Positions 37,284 through 45,870 of a DNA stretch of 64,000 bases are shown in pieces; the stretch's first letter is position 1, and each line of letters starts with the position of its first letter. Under the pieces are notes generated by a model. The model was not told the DNA's origin. It searched no databases and worked only from the letters and a program-made list of their open reading frames with translations. The position numbers were made by a program, and so were the translations under genes. The stretch spans positions 1 to 64,000 of the forward strand of contig NZ_CP051884.1 in the NCBI RefSeq assembly GCF_012931845.1, given 5' to 3'. The DNA is from Cellulomonas taurus. Lineage in GTDB: Bacteria > Actinomycetota > Actinomycetes > Actinomycetales > Cellulomonadaceae.

Positions 37284-37976
37284 ATGAGCGAGACGCGGTG
37301 GCGGGTGGCCGGGTGGTTGCTGCTGCTGGGGGCGATCGCCTACACCGGGGTGCCGTGGGAGGCGCTGCTGGGGTTCCCGTTGGACCCGGCGGTGGCGTTC
37401 CAGTCGGAGCTGGCGGCCAGCGATCAACCGACGCGGGTGGTGTTCGCGCTGAGCGACGGGTTCGCCGGAGTGGCGGCGGTGGTCGCGGCGGGGCTGCTGT
37501 GGTGGGGGCGGCCGCGGCTGGACACGCGGTGGGCGCGGTTGGCGCCGATCCCGGTGCTGCTGTTCGGGATCGGGACCATCGCGGATGTGCTCAGTCCGTT
37601 GCCGTGCGCGCCGTCGGTGGACGCCGGGTGTGCGGAGGCCGATGGGGTGGCGAGTGCGGGGACCGCGCACTCGGTGACCAGCCTGATCGCGACGACGGCC
37701 CTGATCGCGCTGGCGGTGTTGCTGGCCGGGCTGTTGATCGGGTGGCGTCGTCGTGGCGGGCGGGTGTCCGTCGGTTGGTGGCTGCCGGTGCTGCTGTACG
37801 CGGCGACCAGTCTGGTGACGGCAGGACTGTCGATCGCTGACAACCTGGGTGCCGACCCGACCGGACTCGGCTGGTGGCAGCGGGCACAGACCGCCTCGGC
37901 GAGTCTGTGCTTGGCGGTGTTGCTCCCGGTGCTGCGGCGGCACCACCGGTCGGGGCGCACGGACACCGCGGGCTGA
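37284..37976 (+). CDS. DUF998 family membrane protein
   Basis: A 230-residue integral membrane protein with six probable membrane segments, resembling DUF998 proteins of unknown function. A Cys pair in LPCAPSVDAGCAEADG lies in an extracytoplasmic loop near 113-128. Codon choice is very G/T-rich. The gene starts 42 bases after thiD and may be read with it, but it has no known thiamine link. Confidence 0.65.
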   Translation: MSETRWRVAGWLLLLGAIAYTGVPWEALLGFPLDPAVAFQSELAASDQPTRVVFALSDGFAGVAAVVAAGLLWWGRPRLDTRWARLAPIPVLLFGIGTIADVLSPLPCAPSVDAGCAEADGVASAGTAHSVTSLIATTALIALAVLLAGLLIGWRRRGGRVSVGWWLPVLLYAATSLVTAGLSIADNLGADPTGLGWWQRAQTASASLCLAVLLPVLRRHHRSGRTDTAG

Positions 37977-37979
37977 CCT

Positions 37980-38003
37980 GCGCCGCCGCGGGCCGAGCGG
38001 CGC
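37980..38003. terminator. GC hairpin between convergent genes
   Basis: GCGCCGC at 37980-37986 pairs with GCGGCGC at 37997-38003; no T tract. Confidence 0.4.
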
Positions 38004-38012
38004 GAGGTGACC

Positions 38013-38639
38013 TCAGTCGCGCAGCTCGGCGACGTCGACCGCCACCCCGATCACGTCGTCCACCGGCATGTCGGCTGCCTCGGGCACCGTCAGCATGGCG
38101 CCGGTCGCCACGACGGTGACGGTTCCCCTCGGGTAGAGCACCTGCACCGAACCGACCTCGCCGAGGGTCTCGCCCTCGCCCAAGATCAGGATCCGACCAC
38201 CCAGGGTGGCGGCACGGGGGTCGTCACTGACGCCGGGCACGGTGGCCAGTTCGTCGGCGGACCAGGTGGTGCCGTCCACGGTGACGCTCAGGGTGGCGTA
38301 GGCGGTGAGGTCGGTGGAGGCGGAAGCCACGGCGTCGTTCACCCAGACGCAGCTCGTGCTGGTGGCGTCCTCCGAGGAGTCGTCGGGGGAGAGGGCGAAA
38401 CCTGCGGTGATCGGTGCTGCCAGAGGCTCGATCTCGGCGCAGGTGATCACAGCACCGGCGGAGTCGGTGTCGGCGTCGGTCTCCGCGGCGGTGGGGGCGT
38501 CCTCGGCGGCGGTGGCCTCAGCGGCAGCCGGTGCGGCAGGGGCGGGATCGGCGGCGGGTGCGTCCTCGGCGGAGCACGCGGTCAGGGCGAGGACACCGAC
38601 GACGCCGACGGTGAGGAGCAGGCTGCTGCGGCTGGTCAT
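38013..38639 (-). CDS. Secreted lipoprotein of unknown function
   Basis: A 208-residue protein with a lipoprotein signal: a hydrophobic run after MTSRSS and lipobox LTAC, with lipidated Cys at about residue 22. A 45-residue Ala/Glu/Asp/Thr linker follows, then a soluble domain of about 140 residues containing CAEIEPLAAPITAGF and SCVWVNDA, so one disulphide is possible. No family recognised. ATG 38639 is preferred over GTG 38645 because it gives the standard signal. It is divergent from the TetR gene, 102 bases away. Confidence 0.7.
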   Translation of the reverse strand: MTSRSSLLLTVGVVGVLALTACSAEDAPAADPAPAAPAAAEATAAEDAPTAAETDADTDSAGAVITCAEIEPLAAPITAGFALSPDDSSEDATSTSCVWVNDAVASASTDLTAYATLSVTVDGTTWSADELATVPGVSDDPRAATLGGRILILGEGETLGEVGSVQVLYPRGTVTVVATGAMLTVPEAADMPVDDVIGVAVDVAELRD

Positions 38640-38704
38640 GGGCACAAGCTACGCACAGGAGTGCGCGGCCGAACACCCTCGTCTCATCGCTGGGACCTGC
38701 ACGG

Positions 38705-38735
38705 TTGATCGTTCGGCTCCATGCCGTCCTAAGCT
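38705..38735 (+). promoter_or_regulatory. Candidate promoter of the TetR gene (leaderless)
   Basis: TTGATC (38705-38710), 19-base spacer, TAAGCT (38730-38735), then 6 bases to the GTG at 38742, so transcription would begin at about the start codon. Confidence 0.45.
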
Positions 38736-38741
38736 CCGCCG

Positions 38742-39374
38742 GTGGACGAGGACAGTGCAGCCACTCGGCTCGCCGAGGCACGACGCGAGACCCTGCTCGA
38801 CGCCGCGGTCCAGGTGATGCGCTCCGGCGGGGTGCGAGCAGCGACCACTCGGACCGTGACCGGGACCGCGGGGCTGCCGCTGGGTGCCTTCCACTACTAC
38901 TTCACCGCGCAGGACGACCTCTACGCGGCGCTGCTGGAGCGGGAGATCCGACGGGCGTTGATCTCGGCGTGGATCGCGGTGGGGGAGCAGGGGCGATCCG
39001 CGGAGCTGATGCGACCGGACGCCGGACTGGAGGCGGCGTTCCTCGGGTATGCGGCCCACCTGCGCCGGGACCCCGGCTATCAACTGCTGATCCACGAGCT
39101 GATCGCGGTGGTCGCCCGCCGCAGCCCGGCCACGGCGAGCAGCACCCGCCTGATGGTGCTGACCAGCGTGCAGGACATGATCGGTCAATGGAGCCAGAGC
39201 CGGGGGTTGTCCTGGTCGGTGCCGCTGGACGCGGTCGCCGGGCTCGTGGTCGCCACCGCCACCGGGATCGCGCTCGGCTGGCTGAGCACACGGGACGACG
39301 CCCAGGCCGACGCCACCGGACGCGCGGCGGCGCAGGCGCTGGCGTCCCTGTGTCAGGGGCATCGGGGGAGCTGA
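38742..39374 (+). CDS. TetR-family transcriptional regulator
   Basis: A 210-residue repressor. The N-terminal helix-turn-helix runs from RRETLLDAAVQVMRSGGVRA to LGAFHYYFTAQDDLYAALLE, the standard TetR pattern. The C-terminal ligand domain is typical in length. It likely controls itself and the divergent lipoprotein gene. Unlike the regulators at 48.2 and 52.9 kb, its recognition helix and C-terminus are unrelated. No ribosome site is seen; the start appears leaderless. Confidence 0.85.
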   Translation: MDEDSAATRLAEARRETLLDAAVQVMRSGGVRAATTRTVTGTAGLPLGAFHYYFTAQDDLYAALLEREIRRALISAWIAVGEQGRSAELMRPDAGLEAAFLGYAAHLRRDPGYQLLIHELIAVVARRSPATASSTRLMVLTSVQDMIGQWSQSRGLSWSVPLDAVAGLVVATATGIALGWLSTRDDAQADATGRAAAQALASLCQGHRGS

Positions 39375-39443
39375 TCCCGGCGGCGCGGCGGTCGACCCAC
39401 CGCGCCACCGGGTCGGGAGCGTCATCGAGCGAGGTGACCCCGA

Positions 39444-41051
39444 TCAGACCTTGAAGATCGACGCCTGTTCGCGCATCGACTCCGCCATCCGCGCCAGCTC
39501 GTTCACCGCCGAGTCGACCTGCACCAGCGCCTGGGTCGAGGCGTCGGCCGAGTCGGCCACCGAGGCGATGGTGGCGGCGATGCCACCCGATCCGGTCGCC
39601 GCCTCGGTCACCGAGCGGGAGATCTCCGCGGTGGTCGCCGTCTGCTCCTCCACCGCCCCGGCGATGGTGGTCTGGTAGGAGTTGATCGAGTCGACCGTGC
39701 GGGTGATCTCCTCGATGGCCGCCACCGCCGCATGGGTGTCGTTCTGGATCGCCTCGACGCGCCGGGCGATGTCGTCGGTGGCCTTGGCGGTCTCCTGGGC
39801 CAGCTCCTTGACCTCCCCGGCGACCACGGCGAAGCCCTTGCCCGCTTCACCGGCCCGGGCTGCCTCGATGGTGGCGTTGAGGGCGAGCAGGTTGGTCTGC
39901 TCGGCGATGGAGGTGATCACCTTGACGATGTTGCCGATCTCCTGGCTGGAGGTGCCGAGCTGCTTGACCTGGTTGTCGGCGGTGGCGGCGGTCGCGGTCG
40001 CGGCGGTGGCGACCTTCGCTGCCTCCGTGGCGTTCTGCGCGATCTCCCGGATGCTGGCACCCATCTGCTCGGCCCCGGCGGCGACGGTCTGCACGCTGCG
40101 GGACACCTGCTCGGCGGAGGCCGCGACCGACCCGGCCTGGGTCGCCGTCTCCCGGGAGCTCGATGCCACCTGGGTGGAGGACGCGGACAGCTGCTCGGTC
40201 GCCGACGCGACGGTCTGGGATGCCTCGACCACACCGGCGATGGTGCGCCGGAGTCGGTTCAGCGCGGAGCCCAGGGCGCGGGCCATCCGGCCGATCTCGT
40301 CCGCGCCGCGCACCGACGGCGGGGAGGTCAGGTCACCGGCGGCGACCGCGTCCAGGGACTGCTCGACGGCGCGCACCCCGGTGAGCACCTGACGGATGAC
40401 GGCGACGGCGATGCCGCCGACCACCAGCAGGGCGACCACCAGTGCCACCCACACCGCGATGACCGACTGCCGGGCCAGCGCGGTGCCCTGATCGGCGATC
40501 TCGTCCGCGCGGGCACCCGCCTCGTCCGACGCCTGGTCCAGCAGCTTGTCCGCGTCCTGACCGGCCTTGAGCAGATCGGAGTTGGCCACATCGGCAGCGG
40601 TCGGGTCGTTCGCCTCGATCAAGGGCAGGTAGGTGTCCTCGGCGACAGAGCGGTACGCGTCGATGGAGGCAGCGATCTGGTCGTCGACGTCGCTGAGTTC
40701 CCACTCCGCGTCCAGGGTGCCGATCAGATCGTCGATCGTGCCCTCACGGTCGGCGATGGTGGCGAGATTCTGCTGGATCTGCTCGGCATCGCTGGAGGCC
40801 ATCCGCACGTAGGCGAGTCGCTGTGCCGTGAAGGCCTGCTGCAGATCGGCGACCGCGACCAGCGGCCGGACGCCCTCGGCGTACATCGCGTCCTGCTGGC
40901 TGGACATCGACAGCAGCCGCGAGGTCGCGACCCCGGCGATGGTCGCCGCGACCAGCGCCAACAGTCCGATCGTGCCGCCGAGTTTCACCACCAATGAACG
41001 GTCGGCGAACCAGTGTCTCGGCTGGACTGTCTCGGACTCGGGGTGGGACAT
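39444..41051 (-). CDS. Methyl-accepting chemotaxis protein
   Basis: A transmembrane chemoreceptor of 535 residues. Membrane segments lie at about 22-44 and 200-223. The external domain between them is an all-helical 4HB-type bundle. A HAMP domain (about 224-276) and the signalling domain follow; the hairpin tip is [18 protein letters not shown] and the kinase-coupling segment [19 protein letters not shown] 41051, preceded by GAGGAGAC, is preferred over the upstream in-frame start. No che or flagellar genes lie in the window, so the receptor works with components elsewhere. Confidence 0.93.
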   Translation of the reverse strand: MSHPESETVQPRHWFADRSLVVKLGGTIGLLALVAATIAGVATSRLLSMSSQQDAMYAEGVRPLVAVADLQQAFTAQRLAYVRMASSDAEQIQQNLATIADREGTIDDLIGTLDAEWELSDVDDQIAASIDAYRSVAEDTYLPLIEANDPTAADVANSDLLKAGQDADKLLDQASDEAGARADEIADQGTALARQSVIAVWVALVVALLVVGGIAVAVIRQVLTGVRAVEQSLDAVAAGDLTSPPSVRGADEIGRMARALGSALNRLRRTIAGVVEASQTVASATEQLSASSTQVASSSRETATQAGSVAASAEQVSRSVQTVAAGAEQMGASIREIAQNATEAAKVATAATATAATADNQVKQLGTSSQEIGNIVKVITSIAEQTNLLALNATIEAARAGEAGKGFAVVAGEVKELAQETAKATDDIARRVEAIQNDTHAAVAAIEEITRTVDSINSYQTTIAGAVEEQTATTAEISRSVTEAATGSGGIAATIASVADSADASTQALVQVDSAVNELARMAESMREQASIFKV

Positions 41052-41304
41052 GCCGTCTCCTCGGTGGGGCCGCTTGGTCATCCGACCTGATCGGCGAAAA
41101 CCCGAAGGGTGGTCGGAATAGTCGGTGTGAGGCGGATCACATCACCGCGATGAAGAGGAGAAACGGCAGTTTCGAGGGTGAAAGTACCCGGGGCGGGTGG
41201 GAAGTCGGTGGCACACGGGTGAACGACCGATCACCTGTTCGGGCGACAGTGTTGGGCCAGGCGTAGCGTCGGGTGCATCGCATCCGCATCACGGAAGGAC
41301 TCTC

Positions 41305-42201
41305 ATGCGCGCAGCTCGGTACCACCAGTACGGCGACCCCTCGGTGCTCCGGGTGGAGGACGCCCCCGAGCCGCACGCCGGCCCGGGCACGGTGCGGATC
41401 CGGACCCTCACCGTGAGCGTGAACCCCATCGACTGGAAGCTGCGCCAGGGGCTGGCGGCGCAGATGATCCCGCTGGAGTTCCCGGTGATCCCCGGGCGGG
41501 ACGCAGCCGGTGTGGTGGACGAGGTCGGGGACGGCGTCGACGGGGTGGCGGTCGGTGACCTGGTGTTCGGGATGGGCGGGGTCAGCGACACCACCGCGGA
41601 GTTCTCGGTGCTGTCGGCCTGGGCCCCGGTGCCGGAGGGCTGGTCGGTGGAGCAGGCGGCCTCGGCCGGACTGGCGTCCACCACGGCGATCCCGGCGCTC
41701 GCGGCCCTCGGCGACCTGTCCGGCAAGACCCTGGTCGTGAACGGGGCCTCCGGTGCTGTCGGGTCGGCGGCGGCGATCTTCGCGATCGACGCCGGTGCCC
41801 GGGTGATCGGCACCGCCTCGGAGCGCAACCACGCGTTCCTGTCCGAGCTCGGGGTCACACCGGTGCGCTACGGCGCCGGGCTGGCCGAGCGGATCGGGTC
41901 GGCGGATGCCGCCCTCGACGCGGCGGGGCACGGAGCACTGCCCGAGTTGATCGCCATCACCGGGTCGCCGGACCGCGTGGTCACCGTGGCCGACAACCAT
42001 GCGGCGGGGGAGCTGGGCGTGCGGGCGATCAGCGCCTCCAACGACTCCGAGTCGCTGCGCACCGCCGCCCGACTCGGCGCCGCCGGGGCGTACCTGCCGC
42101 GGGTGGACACCGTGCTGCCGCTGGAGCAGATCGCCGAGGCGCACCGGGTGGCCGAGTCGGGGGAGACCGCCGGGAAGATCGTCATCCGGATCACCGACTG
42201 A
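41305..42201 (+). CDS. MDR-family NADPH:quinone oxidoreductase
   Basis: A 298-residue medium-chain dehydrogenase/reductase without zinc ligands, of the quinone reductase/enoyl reductase type. It has the GroES-like half (NPIDWKLRQG near 46-55, GRDAAGVVDEVG near 67-78) and the Rossmann half with VNGASGAVGSAA near 146-157. It would reduce quinones or reactive enones with NADPH. ATG 41305 follows GGAAGGA. It is the last plus gene before the repeat array. Confidence 0.85.
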   Translation: MRAARYHQYGDPSVLRVEDAPEPHAGPGTVRIRTLTVSVNPIDWKLRQGLAAQMIPLEFPVIPGRDAAGVVDEVGDGVDGVAVGDLVFGMGGVSDTTAEFSVLSAWAPVPEGWSVEQAASAGLASTTAIPALAALGDLSGKTLVVNGASGAVGSAAAIFAIDAGARVIGTASERNHAFLSELGVTPVRYGAGLAERIGSADAALDAAGHGALPELIAITGSPDRVVTVADNHAAGELGVRAISASNDSESLRTAARLGAAGAYLPRVDTVLPLEQIAEAHRVAESGETAGKIVIRITD

Positions 42202-42210
42202 CGGCACGCC

Positions 42211-42427
42211 GCGCCCGACGTCGGCGGTTCGCGCCTGAAGTCGGCGGTTCGCGCCTGAGGTCGGCACTTCGTGCCTGAGGTCGGCACGTGCCTGAGGTCG
42301 GCACTTCGCGCCCGAGGTCGGCACCTCGCGCCGAAGGTCGGCAGTCCGCGCCCGAGGTCGGCAGTCCGCGCCTGAGGTCGGCAGTTCGCGCCCGAGGTCG
42401 GCAGTTCGCGCCCGAGGTCGGCACTTC
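42211..42427. repeat. Eleven tandem 20-bp repeats
   Basis: Direct copies of a unit close to GCGCCCGAGGTCGGCACTTC start at 42211, 42231, 42251, 42271, 42288, 42308, 42328, 42348, 42368, 42388 and 42408. All are 20 bases except the fourth (17 bases, lacking TTC). The core GAGGTCGGCA is nearly invariant; the CTTC/GTTC/CCTC end varies. A single inverted copy follows at 42444-42462. The array fills the gap between convergent genes. Confidence 0.92.
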
Positions 42428-42462
42428 GCCGGGGTTGTCCCGGCGCGAAGTGCCGACCTCGG
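42412..42462. terminator. Long hairpin made from the last direct and the inverted repeat
   Basis: The last direct unit pairs with the inverted copy over 16 bp, then a 2-base bulge and GCCGGG/CCCGGC close on GTTGT. It can act on both convergent genes. Any of the other ten direct copies could pair with the same inverted copy. Confidence 0.7.
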
Positions 42463-42474
42463 CGCTGGTTCCTG

Positions 42475-43464
42475 CTAGGCGGCGACCGGGAAGAGGCGGG
42501 CGAGGACGTCGGCCAGGGTGAGGACGCCGACGGTGGTGCCGCCGTCGTGCACCAGGGCCAGGTGCTGACGACCCTCCCGCATCCGGGTCAGCGCGTCGGC
42601 GACCGGCGTCTCGGCCGCCAGCCGCAGCACCGGTCGGACCAGCGGTGTGACCGGTGCGTCATCGGGGTGCGCCAGGGTGTCCCGGACGTGCACCACCCCG
42701 GCGTCGCCGACCAGGATCCGCAGGTGACCGGAGGACCTGACCGCCGACCGGACATCGGCCATCGTGGACCCGGGTGCCACCGCGGTGGGTGCGCCGGTCG
42801 GCCGGACCAGATCGCGGACGGTGAGGTCCTGCAGCTCCAGCGCGCCGGTGATCTGCGCGGAGTAGGCCGAGTCGAGGGCACCGACATTCGCCGAGTGCTC
42901 GACCAGGTGCCGCAGGTCGTCCGGGTTCTGGCCGGTGGCCACCTGGTCGGCGGGCTGCACGCCCACCCGGCGCAGACACCAGTTCGCCGCCTCGTTCAAC
43001 GCGCGCAGCAGCGGCCGGGTCAGCCACATGAACGCCCGCATCGGTGTGGCCAGCATGATCGCCGAGGTCTCCGGGTGCGCGATCGCCCAGGACTTCGGTG
43101 CCATCTCCCCGACCACCAGGTGCAGGAAGGTGACGATGATCAGCGCCAGGACGAACCCGGCGACGTCCGCCAGCCACAGCGCCACACCCCAGCCCTCGAA
43201 CAGCGGGGTGAGCCAGTGGTGCACGGCGGGCTTGGTGATCGCACCCAGGGCCAGGGTGCAGGCGGTGATCCCGAGCTGCGATCCGGCCAGCAGCACCGTC
43301 AGCTCGGTGGAGCTGCGCAGCGCGGCCCGGGCGGAACGACTGCGCGGCGCTGCCTCCTCCAACCGGTAACGCTTGGCGGCGAGGGCCGCGAACTCCACCG
43401 CGACGAAGAACGCGCTCAGCGCGATCAGGGCGATGGTGATGACCACGACGGTCAGGGCGCTCAT
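42475..43464 (-). CDS. DUF21/CBS-domain membrane protein (CNNM/HlyC-like)
   Basis: A 329-residue protein with a DUF21 (CNNM) membrane domain at about 1-195 (FVAVEFAALAAKR near 20-32, VGEMAPKSWAIA near 111-122) and a CBS pair at about 205-328. It lacks the C-terminal CorC/HlyC domain that its partner upstream has. Relatives export Mg2+/Co2+ or control ion homeostasis. Its ATG overlaps the stop of the partner gene (ATGA), so the two are probably made together and may form a heteromer. Confidence 0.85.
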   Translation of the reverse strand: MSALTVVVITIALIALSAFFVAVEFAALAAKRYRLEEAAPRSRSARAALRSSTELTVLLAGSQLGITACTLALGAITKPAVHHWLTPLFEGWGVALWLADVAGFVLALIIVTFLHLVVGEMAPKSWAIAHPETSAIMLATPMRAFMWLTRPLLRALNEAANWCLRRVGVQPADQVATGQNPDDLRHLVEHSANVGALDSAYSAQITGALELQDLTVRDLVRPTGAPTAVAPGSTMADVRSAVRSSGHLRILVGDAGVVHVRDTLAHPDDAPVTPLVRPVLRLAAETPVADALTRMREGRQHLALVHDGGTTVGVLTLADVLARLFPVAA

Positions 43465-44846
43465 CGGGCGGCCTCCCACTCGGTGCGCTCGGCGTCGGTC
43501 GGTGGCGGATCGGCCGGGACGGTCACCCGGACCCGGGCCGGGACGTGCCGCTCCAGCTCCAGAACGTCCACCCGCATCCACACCGGATCCGGGGTCTCGG
43601 TCAGTGCCAGGTCGCCCGGGTCACCGGGGAGCAGGACGACGACGCTGGTGCCGACCTCGGGCAGTGACCCGTGCTCGGCGATCACCAGGCCGGCGATCGT
43701 CTCGTAGTCGCCGGCGGGCAGGTCACGGCCGACGGCACGCTCCACCTCGTCGACGTGGACGTCGCCGGGCATGGTCCACGACCCGTCCTCGTCCACCGGC
43801 GACTGCACCGTCTCGGTGTCGTGCTCGTCGGTGATCTCCCCGACCAGCTCCTCGGCGAGGTCCTCGAAGGTGAGCACCCCGGCGAGTCCGCCGTACTCGT
43901 CCAGCACGCAGGCGAGCTGGTTGCGGGTGGTGGCCAGTCGACGCAGGGCGTCGGGCAGGGACATCGAGGTCGGGATCAGCTCGGGGCGGCGCATCATCCG
44001 CTCCACCGGCTCGGACGCGTCGGTGGCGACCAGCACGTCCTGCAGGTGCACCACGCCGATCACCTCGTCCTGGTCGGTGAGCACCGGGTAGCGCGAGTGG
44101 CCCTCGCTCATCAGCTCGCGGACCTCGGCCAGCGTGGTCCCGGGGCGCACCGTGCCCACCCGGGAGCGCGGGATCATCGCGTGCTCCACGTCCTGATCGG
44201 GGAAGTCCAGGATCCGGTCGAGCAGCACGGACAGCTCGTGCGGCAGGTCACCGCTGCGGGCCGACTCCTCGACGATGTGCTCCAGGTCGCGGGCGGTCGC
44301 CGAGTGCTCGACGTCGTGCACCGGTTCGATCCGCAACAACCGCAGCAGCGCGTTCGACGCCGAGTCGAAGACCCGGATCAGCCAGCCGAAGACCGTCAGG
44401 TACGCGGTGGTCGACCCGGCGAGCCGCACCGCCACCGGCTCGGGACGGGCGATGGCGAGGTTCTTCGGGAACAGCTCACCGAAGAGCATCTGGATCACGG
44501 TGGACAGCAGGAGCGCGAGCACGGTGCCGACGGCGATGCCGACCCCGGTCGGGACCCCGACACCGCCCAGCGCCTCACCCAGGGCACCACCGATCAACGG
44601 CTCGGCGACGTACCCGACCAGCAGGCCGGTCACCGTGATGCCGAGCTGGGCACCGGACAGCATGAAGGACGTCCGGCGGGTCACCGACAACGCCCGGCGC
44701 GCACCGGCGTCACCATCGGCGGCGCGGGCGTTCAACCGCGACCTGTCCACCGCCATGTAGGCGAACTCCTGGGCCACGAAGTACCCGGTCGCCACCGTGA
44801 TCGCCAGCACGACCAGCAGGCCGAGCAGCAAGGACAACACCCACAT
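43461..44846 (-). CDS. DUF21/CBS/CorC-HlyC membrane protein
   Basis: A full-length 461-residue member of the CNNM/CorC family of Mg2+ and divalent-cation transporters or regulators. It has four membrane segments in the DUF21 domain (FVAQEFAYMAVDRS near 23-36, FGELFPKNLAIARPEP near 122-137), a CBS pair (about 210-335) and the C-terminal CorC_HlyC domain (DEDGSWTMPGDVHVDEVE near 354-371). It is the first gene of the pair. The C-terminal tail is proline- and charge-rich. Confidence 0.9.
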   Translation of the reverse strand: MWVLSLLLGLLVVLAITVATGYFVAQEFAYMAVDRSRLNARAADGDAGARRALSVTRRTSFMLSGAQLGITVTGLLVGYVAEPLIGGALGEALGGVGVPTGVGIAVGTVLALLLSTVIQMLFGELFPKNLAIARPEPVAVRLAGSTTAYLTVFGWLIRVFDSASNALLRLLRIEPVHDVEHSATARDLEHIVEESARSGDLPHELSVLLDRILDFPDQDVEHAMIPRSRVGTVRPGTTLAEVRELMSEGHSRYPVLTDQDEVIGVVHLQDVLVATDASEPVERMMRRPELIPTSMSLPDALRRLATTRNQLACVLDEYGGLAGVLTFEDLAEELVGEITDEHDTETVQSPVDEDGSWTMPGDVHVDEVERAVGRDLPAGDYETIAGLVIAEHGSLPEVGTSVVVLLPGDPGDLALTETPDPVWMRVDVLELERHVPARVRVTVPADPPPTDAERTEWEAAR

Positions 44847-45027
44847 CAGATCTCACCCCCCGTCACCGGCTCGCCCCAGCGCGGGGGGTGGCTACTCGGG
44901 GGGTGACTACTGTCGCTGTCCATCTCTCTCCTGATCGAGGTACTGGGTCGACGCGTCAACGCGTGACGTTGGTCCTGGGTTCCCGGGGAGGGGCGACCGA
45001 TCACTACCGTGACGGCCAGGGGGGACG

Positions 45028-45846
45028 ATGAGCAACGACACCGAGAAGACCATGCGGTTGCGCTACGCCGGGCGATGCCGACTGTGCGCGGCGGAACTCA
45101 CCGCCGGGACCACCGCCGTGTACGACCGGGCATCCAAGACGGTGCGCTGCGTCGCGTGCTGCCAGGGCGAGGCGACGACGGTCGCACCCGTGGACACCGG
45201 TATCGCGGGCGCATCCGCGGCTCGCGAGTACCAGCGCCGATCAGAGCGTCGCGAGCAGCGGATCCGGGCGGCCCACCCCCGACTCGGCGGGTTGATCCTC
45301 GCGGTGAGCGACGAACCGCAGAGCACGCGGGCCTGGGCGATCGGGGCAGAAGGTGAGCGACGGCTCGCGGCAACGTTCGAGGGACTCTCGGACCGCGGCG
45401 TCCGACTCCTGCACGACCGACGGATTCCCGGGACCCGGGCGAACATCGATCATCTCGTCGTGTCGTCCGCGGGGGTGTTCGTGGTGGATGCCAAGCACTA
45501 CCGGGGCCGCCCGACGCTTCGGGTCACCGGTGGCCTGATCCGACCGCGGGTGACGACACTGCGGGTCGGGGGTCGGGACTGCACCCGGTTGGTCTCCGGC
45601 GTCCACAAGCAGATCGACCTGGTGCGGACCGCGCTCGCCCACGCCGGCGAGGAGGTGCCCGTGCACGGGATGCTCTGCTTCGTCGCCGCCGACTGGCCCC
45701 TGATCGGTGGGTCCTTCACCATCGACGGAGTGCGGGTGCTGTGGCCGAAGAAGGCGATCCGGGGATTCACCGCCGGTGGCGACCTGGCAGACGACCACGT
45801 CGAGCGACTGCACCGGACCCTGGCGACCGCCTTTCCGGCAGCCTGA
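45028..45846 (+). CDS. Zinc-ribbon plus NERD (nuclease-related) domain protein
   Basis: A 272-residue protein. N-terminal Cys17, Cys20, Cys41 and Cys44 form a CxxC...CxxC zinc ribbon. The NERD domain at about 100-215 has AEGERRLA, the acidic Asp141 in NIDHLVVSSAGVFVVDAKHY and Asp154-x-Lys156, matching a PD-(D/E)xK nuclease fold with Asp in place of the usual Glu. It may be a DNA-acting or stress protein; the function is unknown. It lies alone between the CBS pair (181-bp divergent gap) and the amidase gene. Confidence 0.8.
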   Translation: MSNDTEKTMRLRYAGRCRLCAAELTAGTTAVYDRASKTVRCVACCQGEATTVAPVDTGIAGASAAREYQRRSERREQRIRAAHPRLGGLILAVSDEPQSTRAWAIGAEGERRLAATFEGLSDRGVRLLHDRRIPGTRANIDHLVVSSAGVFVVDAKHYRGRPTLRVTGGLIRPRVTTLRVGGRDCTRLVSGVHKQIDLVRTALAHAGEEVPVHGMLCFVAADWPLIGGSFTIDGVRVLWPKKAIRGFTAGGDLADDHVERLHRTLATAFPAA

Positions 45847-45870
45847 TCCGGTGCGGCCTACCGTGGCCCC

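Noticed and set aside
42211-42427. CRISPR array
   Set aside because: The units are contiguous 20-mers with no unique spacers between them, and no cas genes are present.
42191-42521. Short ORFs on both strands inside the 20-bp repeat array
   Set aside because: A 20-base unit is not a multiple of three and the translations are simple Arg/Gly/Pro repeats in all frames.
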